From: Parachlamydiaceae bacterium
GTDB taxonomy: Bacteria; Chlamydiota; Chlamydiia; Chlamydiales; Parachlamydiaceae
Direction: 5' to 3'
Assembly (NCBI GenBank): GCA_013816265.1
Contig: JACDES010000004.1
Location: 1-55,914, forward strand
Length of the DNA: 55,914 nucleotides
The notes beneath the pieces were generated by a model. The model was given only the letters and a program-made list of their open reading frames with translations. It was not told the origin of the DNA and ran no database searches. Positions 17,828 through 25,854 of the stretch are shown in pieces. The position numbers and the translations under genes were made by a program. Each line of letters opens with the position of its first letter. Position 1 is the first letter of the stretch.

Positions 17828-19618
17828 ATGAGTATTGGATTAATAGAAGCATCAGTTGTACCCTTAGCATTTCCGAAGATCCAGCTCTCTCGTGAATCGA
17901 AGGATATTTTTGAGAGGATTAAAAGACTTGATGCAAAGTGTTTTTTCAAAACGGATCGTATTTTGACAACAAAGTTAAAAAATATTGAACCATTACAATT
18001 ATCACAAATATTGAACTGTTTGTTTTTTGAATCGATTCAGCAAAACAGTCAATTCGATCCACTGAGAACTTTAGATCTTCTATCAAACATTATTCCTCTG
18101 GATAGAATTCAAAAAGCCATAGATGGTTATAAAGAAGAAGATTTGGAAGAGATCAAAAATGAAGCAAGGTACTATCTCGATGCAATTGCAAATCAGTCGT
18201 CTCCAAGCCTACGTGCACGATTGTATGCAATTTTAGATGCACTTGTATCCGTAATCGAAAGTATTATTACAGCTTTTGGTTTGGGTGATTTTTTTAAACC
18301 TGCTGAAAGCGATATTCATGCAGATTTTAAATCTCAGAAAGTCATGATGTTGATAAGTCTTTTTAGCATGATAACTGGGATGATTCTACCAGTACTTGGT
18401 GCGGAAAAAGGTGCTTTAATTATTGGAAAGGCTCTTTTAAGTATTGCTACAGCAAGTATTATATGGCCATTCATAAAACCAATGGTGAAGAGTCTTCCCG
18501 CGAATGCAGAAAATTGGTCTAAACAGATCCAGCAAGGTGGTTTTGTTGCGCAAGGAAGAAAGGAGTCATTGGATGAAATTGCAGATATCCTTGAAATGGG
18601 ACGACATCCAATTTTAGTTGGACCTTCAAGAGTTGGGAAGAGTCTTGCCGCAAAAGCGCTTGTAAAGGCTATTGAGAGAGGTGATTATCCTGAACTTAAA
18701 GGAAAAAAAGTTTTTCGTATCAACACAGCGGATATTGTTGGGAATAAAGCCTCTTTTCTTGGTGGTGGGAATGATATTCTGAAAAAAATTAGTGATGCGA
18801 TGGGAAGGCATCGCAAAAACATCATTTTGGTATTAGATGAGATCCACATGGCTTGTAAAGACAAAGCCAAAATCGCTGATCAGCTTAAAACATTTCTCGA
18901 TGAAGGAGGAGAATTCCCACATGTGATTGGTATTACGACTGAAGAAGAGTTCAAGCATGTGAGGCAGAATAATGCCTTTTCACTACGTTTTGATCGCGTT
19001 GATATCAAAAATACCGATAAAGAAGAGACGATTAATATATTGAGTGATACTGTTTTAAAAAGTCGTTTTAAGCCACTCATTGAAAAAGATACTCTCGAGT
19101 ATATTTATGTTAGATCGCAAGAAAATGCAGCTGCACCACAGCCGACAACAGCAATTAATATTTTAAAGAGATGTATTAATCGTGCCGGAAAAAAACAAAA
19201 AACATCAAATGGAAAAAAGATAATTGCCAATTCTAATCAGATATCATCATTACGTTCTCAGTTAGCTGCCAGTCGTGGAAAAAACAAGGAAGTAAGGTCT
19301 AATATTACAATTCTTCAAAATGAACTCGTGGGTTTTAGAAAGCAATCAATATTGGATCAAAAAAAAATGAAGGATCTTTTTAACTCGAAAGAGTTATTAG
19401 ATCATATGACGAAAGAGTCATATCGATCTGTTCTCAAAGTAGCAAATATTGGAAAAAAAGTTTTGGTTCATAAAGACGAGAAGCAATTGAAGTACTTTTT
19501 GTTGATGCAAGAATTTTTTAATAAAACTTTGGAAGAGCATATTAAGTTAACATCGAAACAGCTTGATGTAAATATTGTGATAGACAAAGCCCTTGTCGAT
19601 GATGTTTTGAATGGATGA
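17828..19618 (+). CDS. Membrane-anchored AAA+ ATPase (ClpB-like module, Inc-like hydrophobic hairpin)
   Basis: 596 residues. Residues 1-165 are helical. Two hydrophobic segments follow close together (about 171-191 and 195-218), a bilobed hairpin like that of chlamydial inclusion membrane proteins. The AAA+ domain (about 245-440) resembles Clp/Hsp100 domain 1: Walker A G265-P-S-R-V-G-K-S272, Walker B IILVLD337-E338-IH, sensor region GITTEEEF (368-375) and a probable arginine finger at R387 in SLRFD. A charged coiled coil (about 470-560) ends the protein. No second ATPase domain and no Clp N-domain are present, so it is not ClpA or ClpB. The ribosome-binding site AGAGG supports ATG 17828. Confidence 0.8.
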   Translation: MSIGLIEASVVPLAFPKIQLSRESKDIFERIKRLDAKCFFKTDRILTTKLKNIEPLQLSQILNCLFFESIQQNSQFDPLRTLDLLSNIIPLDRIQKAIDGYKEEDLEEIKNEARYYLDAIANQSSPSLRARLYAILDALVSVIESIITAFGLGDFFKPAESDIHADFKSQKVMMLISLFSMITGMILPVLGAEKGALIIGKALLSIATASIIWPFIKPMVKSLPANAENWSKQIQQGGFVAQGRKESLDEIADILEMGRHPILVGPSRVGKSLAAKALVKAIERGDYPELKGKKVFRINTADIVGNKASFLGGGNDILKKISDAMGRHRKNIILVLDEIHMACKDKAKIADQLKTFLDEGGEFPHVIGITTEEEFKHVRQNNAFSLRFDRVDIKNTDKEETINILSDTVLKSRFKPLIEKDTLEYIYVRSQENAAAPQPTTAINILKRCINRAGKKQKTSNGKKIIANSNQISSLRSQLAASRGKNKEVRSNITILQNELVGFRKQSILDQKKMKDLFNSKELLDHMTKESYRSVLKVANIGKKVLVHKDEKQLKYFLLMQEFFNKTLEEHIKLTSKQLDVNIVIDKALVDDVLNG

Positions 19619-19886
19619 GTGACTCTTCGTAAGCTCGGAGAGCGTCTGTTCAAAGCCCAATGTTGTCAAAATAAGAAAAAGGCTGTAGCAAAAAAGGAAA
19701 GCGAAAGAGGGCTTTCGCACTCCAAACGCTTTGCGTAACATTAGAAATACAGATCTCCAAAGCTACGCGAAGCGTTTGGAGTGCGAAAGTCCTCTTTCGC
19801 TTTGTTATGAAACGCCATATTTGTCAACATGTCTGGATTTGACGGTTACCTCCAAAGAGATTCGCCTTTTATTTTGAGTTGTTGGG
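19619..19886. repeat. Composite of family C end, inverted repeat and family A half
   Basis: Directly after the AAA+ stop codon comes a family C end (cttcgtaagctcggagagc..., 19622-19665), then the same palindrome as at 10871-10977 (arms 19697-19736 and 19765-19803), then a family A half (cgctttgttatgaaacgcc...ggatttgacggttacc, 19798-19853). Three modules in tandem suggest repeated insertion at one hot spot. Confidence 0.75.
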
Positions 19887-20309
19887 CTATTGCCAGAGTG
19901 TAAAAATGATAGAAGCTATGACTATAGAAAGGATTGGATAGCCGATATCAATTAATGACAATTTTACAGAACGGTTTTCCCATAAAAAATTAATACCCAT
20001 TGTTGCTGCTGAGAAGCATATACCCAAAATTAATCCAAGAACAATGGCAGCTGGCAAAGTAGATGTTTCCGTTGCAAAGACGATAAATGCTACCCCAAAT
20101 GAAGTTAGAAGGTTTAAAAGGAATGTGATAATCAGTTTGGAGGCAAATTCACTATTTGTTGGTTTTTTAATTTCGATACCATGATTCATTATTTCTAATA
20201 TCCAGGAATTTGCCATTATGACGGAGAACCACAGATATCCTAAAAACCATAGAATAATACCTGAAGCTAAAAGGGCCCAATAATTAAGTTGAGAAAAGAA
20301 AGGTTCCAT
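19887..20309 (-). CDS. DUF1761-type small membrane protein
   Basis: 140 residues with four hydrophobic segments (about 10-30, 58-80, 85-107 and 119-138). The N-terminal pattern, LNYW followed by a helix with LGYLWFS and then W about ten residues on, matches the DUF1761 family of unknown function. It probably sits in the inner membrane. The ribosome-binding site AGGA lies 7 nt before ATG 20309. It diverges from the zinc-ribbon gene. Confidence 0.75.
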   Translation of the reverse strand: MEPFFSQLNYWALLASGIILWFLGYLWFSVIMANSWILEIMNHGIEIKKPTNSEFASKLIITFLLNLLTSFGVAFIVFATETSTLPAAIVLGLILGICFSAATMGINFLWENRSVKLSLIDIGYPILSIVIASIIFTLWQ

Positions 20310-20441
20310 TTTTTTCCTATTGTTAAATTTTTGTTGATGCAGTTACATTACTGTAAGTAAGTGTTTTTTTTATATTGAGTTAAAAATAATAAAAATGGGA
20401 GACAAAAAAGAATTTTTTAATTTTTTTTTGTAGGGAAATCT

Positions 20442-20717
20442 ATGAATTGTTGGAAATGTGGAACAGTCCTTTCAGAAAAAGCGTATGGAAAAATTTCCTT
20501 TCGAGCAACTTGTGAAGAATGCGATACGGATTTGCATTGCTGTAAAAATTGTAATTATTACAAACCTGGATTACCAAATGACTGTGCAATTCCCGGTACG
20601 GATTATGTTGCAGATCGATTTAAGAATAATTTCTGTGAGGAGTTCTCCATAATAGGGACGGGGCCATCATTGGAGAATAAGGATTTAAAAAATCGTTTTG
20701 ATGATTTATTTAAATAA
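20442..20717 (+). CDS. Small zinc-ribbon protein
   Basis: 91 residues with nine Cys, most in pairs: C3-x-x-C6, C28-x-x-C31, then CCKNC and later Cys in NDCAIP and NNFCEEF. The phrase NYYKPGLPNDC followed by ADR and NNFCEEF is one I know from a widespread uncharacterised bacterial family. Probably binds one or two Zn ions; role unknown, with nucleic-acid or protein binding possible. The ribosome-binding site TAGGGA supports ATG 20442. Soluble, no signal peptide. Confidence 0.72.
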   Translation: MNCWKCGTVLSEKAYGKISFRATCEECDTDLHCCKNCNYYKPGLPNDCAIPGTDYVADRFKNNFCEEFSIIGTGPSLENKDLKNRFDDLFK

Positions 20718-20756
20718 AAGAGCATCTATCCTACGCGCAGTTGACTAAACAAGATC

Positions 20757-21341
20757 TCATTTTTTTAGCCATTCATATCCGATGTAGCGTTCCGGATTAT
20801 ATCCAGGGTGCATATATGTGCAAGTCGTAAAGCCCAAACTTAAGTAAAAATCACGTGCATGAGTATTGATCTTGCGAGCTATTATTACTAGGTGATTGGC
20901 ATCTTTAAATTGGTCAAATACCCTGAGAATAAGTTGTTTACCAACTCCCCTTAACCAATATTCAGGATCAACAGCAAGTTGGGTGATATATACTTTATTA
21001 GGGGTCTCAGTTAGTTTAAAACCAACAAAACCAATTACTTTTCCATCTTTAGTAGCAGAAAATAGGTATTGTGTTTTCGTACGAAAATCATTGTACACAT
21101 CTGAGAAAGCGATATGTAAAAAGGCTGCTTTATCGACTACACCTAGATCTTCCGGTGTAAACTTTTCATAAGCTTTGCTAAAGGCTTGTACGAAAATATT
21201 TTCACATTCTTTTAACTCATCATCTGTAGTTAGATGTAAATCATACTTGTTTCCTAGTTTATCGATATATTCTTTTGTGTTGATCATTTGCATTAATGAG
21301 AAAGTCATTAACATCAAAAATAATATTTTTTTTAAATTCAT
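20757..21341 (-). CDS. GNAT-family N-acetyltransferase with N-terminal signal-like segment
   Basis: 194 residues. The acetyl-CoA-binding motif A is clear: ITQLAVDPEYWLRGVGKQLI, with R-G-V-G-K as the pyrophosphate loop, and motif B follows (ARDFYLSLGF). The N-terminus MNLKKILFLMLMTFSLMQM is a good Sec-type signal peptide or membrane anchor, which is unusual for a family that uses cytoplasmic acetyl-CoA. The ribosome-binding site TAGGAAA sits correctly before ATG 21341, so the hydrophobic start is not an artefact of start choice. Possible roles: export to the host, or a membrane-tethered cytoplasmic enzyme. Confidence 0.8.
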   Translation of the reverse strand: MNLKKILFLMLMTFSLMQMINTKEYIDKLGNKYDLHLTTDDELKECENIFVQAFSKAYEKFTPEDLGVVDKAAFLHIAFSDVYNDFRTKTQYLFSATKDGKVIGFVGFKLTETPNKVYITQLAVDPEYWLRGVGKQLILRVFDQFKDANHLVIIARKINTHARDFYLSLGFTTCTYMHPGYNPERYIGYEWLKK

Positions 21342-21412
21342 GATTGTTTCCTACTTAAAATAAGTCGATTAAGTTAGTGTGTTTTTAATATTTTTGCAAA
21401 TTAATAAAAAAT

Positions 21413-22021
21413 TTAAAATATTTTTTTTCTGAATGAGTAGAGCAAGTAACAAATTATCGCAATTACAATTATTGCTCCGGCTTCTTCTACTCCGATTTCT
21501 ATTTTTTGGATTATTGAGAGCCAATATTCTCCAAAAAAATAACCAATTGAAAGAAAGGTTGCAACCCATATAACTGCGCCTGTGTAAGCGTAAAGGAAAA
21601 ATTCTTGAAGTTCAAGATTAGTGATCCCCGCTGAAACCCCTGTAAAATGTCGAATTCCAGGTATGAAATAGCCAAAAAATAAAGTCCATTTGCCATAATG
21701 CTCAAACCAATTGTGAGCTTTTTGCAGATGATGTTCTCTGATACCCAACCAATAGCCATATTTTGTAATAAAGAAAGTACCGACAGTTTTACCAAGGATG
21801 TAGCTAAGGCTGATTCCACAAATACTTCCAGCACAAGCTGCAATTATCGTAGCAGGTAGGTTCAGTTTTCCAGAAGCAATTAGGGTTCCGGAAAGCACTA
21901 AAAGGGTCTCCTCGGGTATTGGAAGAATAATAATTCCAAGAGTTAATAGTACAAACAAAGTAAAGCTTCCATAGTTAAGAAGCCAAAGGGATAGTGTCTC
22001 GTTATTTATTAGGGAATCCAT
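21413..22021 (-). CDS. DedA family membrane protein
   Basis: 202 residues with about five hydrophobic segments. DedA (VTT/SNARE-associated) features are present: PIPEE near residues 33-37, the glycine-rich segment around SYILGKTVG, and the signature GYFIPGIRHFTGVSAG (about 118-133). DedA proteins are polytopic inner-membrane proteins, some of which act as flippases for undecaprenyl phosphate or phosphatidylethanolamine; the exact substrate here is unknown. Minus-strand neighbour of the secreted GNAT gene and of the acyltransferase at 22218. Confidence 0.88.
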   Translation of the reverse strand: MDSLINNETLSLWLLNYGSFTLFVLLTLGIIILPIPEETLLVLSGTLIASGKLNLPATIIAACAGSICGISLSYILGKTVGTFFITKYGYWLGIREHHLQKAHNWFEHYGKWTLFFGYFIPGIRHFTGVSAGITNLELQEFFLYAYTGAVIWVATFLSIGYFFGEYWLSIIQKIEIGVEEAGAIIVIAIICYLLYSFRKKIF

Positions 22022-22050
22022 ATTTTTTTTCTTCCACTACCATTTATACC

Positions 22051-22208
22051 ACGCTCGGGTAGGATTGTTAATATTTTTGCCGCGTCAAAGTCCCGGGGTT
22101 GAGCGATCGTAAGTCACCCCATATTACTAATATTGGGTGACTTACGATCACTCAACCGCGAGAGCATTCACGCCCAAAAATATTAACAATTCTACCCGAG
22201 CGTGGTAT
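22051..22208. repeat. Family D palindromic element with TA-flanked ends
   Basis: 158-nt palindrome. The perfect terminal repeats taccacgctcgggtag and ctacccgagcgtggta are both flanked outward by TA. The inner arms (gatcgtaagtcaccc with gggtgacttacgatc) enclose atattactaatat. TIRs plus a TA duplication are what a MITE of the Tc1/mariner-IS630 type leaves. It lies between the DedA gene and the acyltransferase stop codon and may terminate both. Confidence 0.82.
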
Positions 22209-22217
22209 ATAATAAAA

Positions 22218-23198
22218 TTAAAATTTTGCATTCATTGCACGCATAAGACCAGCGATATCTTTTATTTTAATTCTTGGATTTTTGAATAACAAATAGGTCG
22301 GTGTGCCTTGTGGGTGAAATTTCTCCCAGAATGTTTTGCGTGAATCAAGGTTGAAAATCCATCTTGCAGTGCTGAATATTTTTCTAACAATACATGAGCC
22401 TGTTTTCTTTAATCCTATAATTTCTTTTATTTCTTTATTAGGTGTTGCCCCAAAAGTAACATAGTGGCAATTTTCGTTTGCAACTGTTTCTAATGCAGTT
22501 ACAACTAAGAGTTCTGGGGTACCATGAGGAGCTTCCGGGGTGATCATCAAATGGTTCATGAGCCATCCATCGTGGGCTTCTAGTTTATTTAATAGTAACA
22601 CCCCAACGATTGAGTCATTGCATTGAGCAAAGAACCACCGTTTGCCTAAGCGATTTTCAAATAAATGTACATTAGAAATGTGGATTTGAGGACCTTTGCG
22701 ATTTTTTAACCATTTAATTCCCACTTGTTCTATTGCATGTTCTATTTTAATATCACTGTTAACATATTCATGAGCTGTAACCCCTTCATTTTGGGCATGT
22801 TTTACCTTTCTTCGTACTAAGCTTGCATGATTTCCTGTTTCGGCTCTAGGATCTTTCTGAGGGTCGATAAATAATTCTTCTCCAAATTCGATTGATATCT
22901 GAGTGTATTTATTTGTTATAGCCCAATTTTTAAATTCTAGAGAGGTGATGACATAGATGACATTCCATTGGTTTTCATTACAGTACCTATGAAAAGCCTC
23001 GACAAATTCATCTTTTGTTTCTTTAGAACAAACTGGGTCTCCAAAAACATAAACACAACCAAACTCTAGTCGATAACCAATCATGCCAGGGATATTGGAG
23101 GTTGTAAAAATTTTACAGGAAGGATCAAGGATTGCATCGGTAGTAGAGCTTCCCCATCGACGTATCCAATCAATATAATAGGGATTATTCATTTCCAT
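22218..23198 (-). CDS. DUF2156 / MprF C-terminal-like acyl- or aminoacyl-transferase
   Basis: 326 residues from ATG 23198. It resembles the DUF2156 fold (two GNAT-like halves) found at the C-terminus of MprF lysyl-phosphatidylglycerol synthases: GMIGYRLEFGCVYVFGDPVCS (region of the core GDP motif), HASLVRRKVKHAQNEGV, and the final GATPNKEIKEI block. The membrane half of MprF is absent, as in stand-alone members. The open frame extends upstream to 23390 (390 residues), but codons 1-57 of that frame lie inside a palindromic element (23219-23383) and look non-native, so I place the start at M65 of that frame. Likely modifies a lipid or peptidyl substrate; not determined. Confidence 0.75.
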   Translation of the reverse strand: MEMNNPYYIDWIRRWGSSTTDAILDPSCKIFTTSNIPGMIGYRLEFGCVYVFGDPVCSKETKDEFVEAFHRYCNENQWNVIYVITSLEFKNWAITNKYTQISIEFGEELFIDPQKDPRAETGNHASLVRRKVKHAQNEGVTAHEYVNSDIKIEHAIEQVGIKWLKNRKGPQIHISNVHLFENRLGKRWFFAQCNDSIVGVLLLNKLEAHDGWLMNHLMITPEAPHGTPELLVVTALETVANENCHYVTFGATPNKEIKEIIGLKKTGSCIVRKIFSTARWIFNLDSRKTFWEKFHPQGTPTYLLFKNPRIKIKDIAGLMRAMNAKF

Positions 23199-23218
23199 TG
23201 GTTTACCTAGGGATTTAG

Positions 23219-23383
23219 CTATACTGCAATCTGCATCAAACTGCGATTTGGACCCGCGCGAAAGCTCCCGCGATTCAACGATCGTAAACGGGTCCATATT
23301 ATTAATATTGACCCGTTTACGATCGTTGAATCCCGGGGCTTTGGCGCGGTCCAAATTCGAAGTTTGATGCAGATTGCAGTATA
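23219..23383. repeat. Family D-related palindromic element at the 5' end of the acyltransferase gene
   Basis: 165-nt palindrome with terminal repeats tatactgcaatctgcatc and gatgcagattgcagtata, and a core like that at 22051-22208 (gatcgtaaacgggtcc...attaatattgacccgtttacgatc). The ends are flanked by TA. It covers codons 3-57 of the longest open frame of the downstream gene, so it has probably replaced that gene's original promoter or N-terminus. Confidence 0.8.
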
Positions 23384-23542
23384 TCTTCAAATGTGAAATT
23401 CTAACTAGAGAATTCTGTGAAGTAAATATTTTAATTCGAATTATTACCTAGAATACGAGGATTTTTATTACTAAAATTGACAAAATGGTTAAAATGGGAA
23501 GTCTTTGGTTTTTAAAAATCCTAAGATGAGGATTAATAATAA

Positions 23543-25294
23543 ATGATAAATTCCTTTTTTGTGAAATTTAAGTTTTTGTCTAACCAGAAAGTCAGCAAGA
23601 TTTTTCAATCGATTCTATTATCTTTCCTACCTCTTTCGTTTTGTCACAGCGACGCTAATGAGGATCAAAATTTAGATATAATTCTTAACGAAAATTCAAG
23701 TGAATCGCCCGAAAGGTTTATTTTGAATTGTATTAGCACCGAGCCTCAATACTTTGAAGATCTGACGCCCATTCAATCGTTGTATACGAAAGATGCCTCG
23801 AATGAGTATTCAGCTGATTCGGGATTATTTTCAGGAAACTCAAAAGATCAGTTTTTTAAAAATCCTATCACCAGCCTACCTATTTGGGCAGAGGGTGATG
23901 TAGACAAATACTATGCATATTATGCCTATCACGAAGTAACGCGTCTCGATCGCCTTATCCTCAATATAGCAAACTATTTTGGTATTATCATACATGGAAA
24001 AAAGACCCAAATTGAGCTTGATTCGCATTTAAAATGTTTCGATATTCAGAAGCTGCTTATTGAAGGGCCTTACGAAAATCCAATCTTGTCCACAACCGCC
24101 CAAATGCTAATTTATGACAATTTAAATGATATTGAAAAAGTGTATGATATTCATTTGCATAATCTTGGATTTGATGAAGATAATTTTCTGAATCCTAAAG
24201 CTTCGGCTTTCGGTGTTGCAACTCATCTGGATTATATTAAGTTTTCTTTGTTGAGATACGCATGTGGAATTACTTCTCCACAGGGCTCGACAAACGAAGC
24301 GCGAAAAAGGCTTTATCTTTATGCAAGTCATTTTCCAAAACTTATAGGGGTTGTTTTACCTTTTCATAAAGCTATCTTAGGGGATGGAAAAGTTGATTGG
24401 GATAACACTGGATCGTACATATCGAATCATACTGTTTTAAAAACAGCCGGTCGTTTTGAAAGCCTATCATCGGAACTATTGCCTGCAACTTCGATACATC
24501 CATTAGATCCTCAGTGGAGAGAAAAACTCTTTCGAGCTCATGCAAAAGGAATCCGATTGGTAAAATGGGTACCTCCTCAAAGTATAAAACCCGATACCCC
24601 TTTATTCGACAATTTTTATCGCATGATGAAGCAATTGGATATGACATTAATTGCACATGTTGGCCCTGAACATACAATTCCAACGACTGAATCTACACGG
24701 ATTTGGGTGGATTGGGGCAATCCATTAAGATTTAGAAAGCCTCTTAAATTGGGTGTGAATGTGATATTATCACATTGTGGTCATAAAGATTTGATACCAG
24801 ATTTGGATCACCCTCAGCGCATTTTGGTTCCTGGATATCAATTGTACATACGATTAGCAAGAGAAGCTCATCAGAAGAATTTAAAAGGGGAGTGGAAAGG
24901 AAAGCTTTATGGCGATCTGGCTGCTGTAACAACACATTATGGTCCTGAATTTATTAGAGAGTTGTTGCTTCTTGCAAATGAGGATGGCTTTAGGCTCATA
25001 TATGGATCAGATTATCCATATACAAATTTAATAAAACCAAGAAATGATGCCTATACGACATGTTCAAAAGCTGGTCTCGTTGATCCCAGGTATGTGAAGC
25101 CTTTGCAGGAAATAAGGGAATGGAACCCGCTATTAGCTAATTATATATTCACCAGGGTTTTAGAGTTCCAACGTATTGATGGTGAAAAAATTCGATTTCC
25201 TAAATCTATTTTTAATGGTGAATATGAAGGAGCTAAATTAAAATTAATCGATCCTGTTATGTGGCTTCAGCATAAAGAATGTTCAGTCTTTTAA
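23543..25294 (+). CDS. Exported amidohydrolase-family (amidohydrolase 2) metal-dependent hydrolase
   Basis: 583 residues. An N-terminal hydrophobic segment (about 22-36) ends in SFCHSD and may be a signal peptide, possibly with a long n-region. The TIM-barrel metal site of the amidohydrolase superfamily is complete: HLH in YDIHLHNLGFDED (about 203), His in LIAHVGPEH, His in ILSHCGHKD, and Asp in IYGSDYPYT. The GIRLVKW motif supplies the conserved Lys position. Members of this subfamily are decarboxylases, hydratases or lactonases; the substrate is unknown. The ribosome-binding site GAGGA lies before ATG 23543. The gene is divergent from the acyltransferase. Confidence 0.8.
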   Translation: MINSFFVKFKFLSNQKVSKIFQSILLSFLPLSFCHSDANEDQNLDIILNENSSESPERFILNCISTEPQYFEDLTPIQSLYTKDASNEYSADSGLFSGNSKDQFFKNPITSLPIWAEGDVDKYYAYYAYHEVTRLDRLILNIANYFGIIIHGKKTQIELDSHLKCFDIQKLLIEGPYENPILSTTAQMLIYDNLNDIEKVYDIHLHNLGFDEDNFLNPKASAFGVATHLDYIKFSLLRYACGITSPQGSTNEARKRLYLYASHFPKLIGVVLPFHKAILGDGKVDWDNTGSYISNHTVLKTAGRFESLSSELLPATSIHPLDPQWREKLFRAHAKGIRLVKWVPPQSIKPDTPLFDNFYRMMKQLDMTLIAHVGPEHTIPTTESTRIWVDWGNPLRFRKPLKLGVNVILSHCGHKDLIPDLDHPQRILVPGYQLYIRLAREAHQKNLKGEWKGKLYGDLAAVTTHYGPEFIRELLLLANEDGFRLIYGSDYPYTNLIKPRNDAYTTCSKAGLVDPRYVKPLQEIREWNPLLANYIFTRVLEFQRIDGEKIRFPKSIFNGEYEGAKLKLIDPVMWLQHKECSVF

Positions 25295-25467
25295 TGTACT
25301 CTAGCAACATTTCTAGAAATTTAGTTGTTTTTAATACAGAATTGGCAAATGTGTTTTATTGGGATCGAAGCTTGAAAATAGAAGAAAATTAATGTAAAAA
25401 AAATGGATATATAGTATTATACATATGGGGTTTAAGTCCAAAACTCACGTTAAACAAAAGGAATAAT

Positions 25468-25719
25468 ATGAGCACATCTAATATGAAACTTCATTATCGA
25501 GGTTCATTACTATGGGTAATATTTTGGATAATTGTATTTTTCCCGATAGCACTTGTTTTGCTTTTAACAGATAGTTCATTTTATCTGAACGGAGCGACAT
25601 ACAATTTTCATTATGATGGATCTCGTTTTTGGCTATGTTTTTGGGTATTGGTGTTTTTTCCCGTAGCATTTCTGCTGCTATTCATCAATGGATATTCAGT
25701 GGATGTTATTAATGAATAG
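25468..25719 (+). CDS. Small membrane protein with internal duplication
   Basis: 83 residues made of two near-identical halves: YRGSLLWVIFWIIVFFPIAL (10-29) and YDGSRFWLCFWVLVFFPVAF (49-68), each one membrane helix followed by a short loop. Both halves have the same spacing of Tyr, Gly-Ser, Trp and FFP. The ribosome-binding site AAAGGA supports the start. No family recognised; it resembles short bacterial two-helix inner-membrane proteins. Soluble parts are nearly absent, so a structural or small-transporter role is possible. Confidence 0.7.
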   Translation: MSTSNMKLHYRGSLLWVIFWIIVFFPIALVLLLTDSSFYLNGATYNFHYDGSRFWLCFWVLVFFPVAFLLLFINGYSVDVINE

Positions 25720-25854
25720 TATATATCAGCTACTTAGATAAAACTTGGAATTTTAGCTAGAGGTTGGTATACAACAGCCCGTTCAATTTCAAGTTTTAAG
25801 CGTACAGTAATATAATAAATTTAGAGCAATTTTTTCTATATTTATTTGATTTTG

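Noticed and set aside
19547-19741. Short proteins containing TLGFEQTLSELTKS (also near 6638-6835 and 44251-44502)
   Set aside because: This peptide is the translation of the family C repeat end; the frames lie inside palindromes and have no ribosome-binding site.
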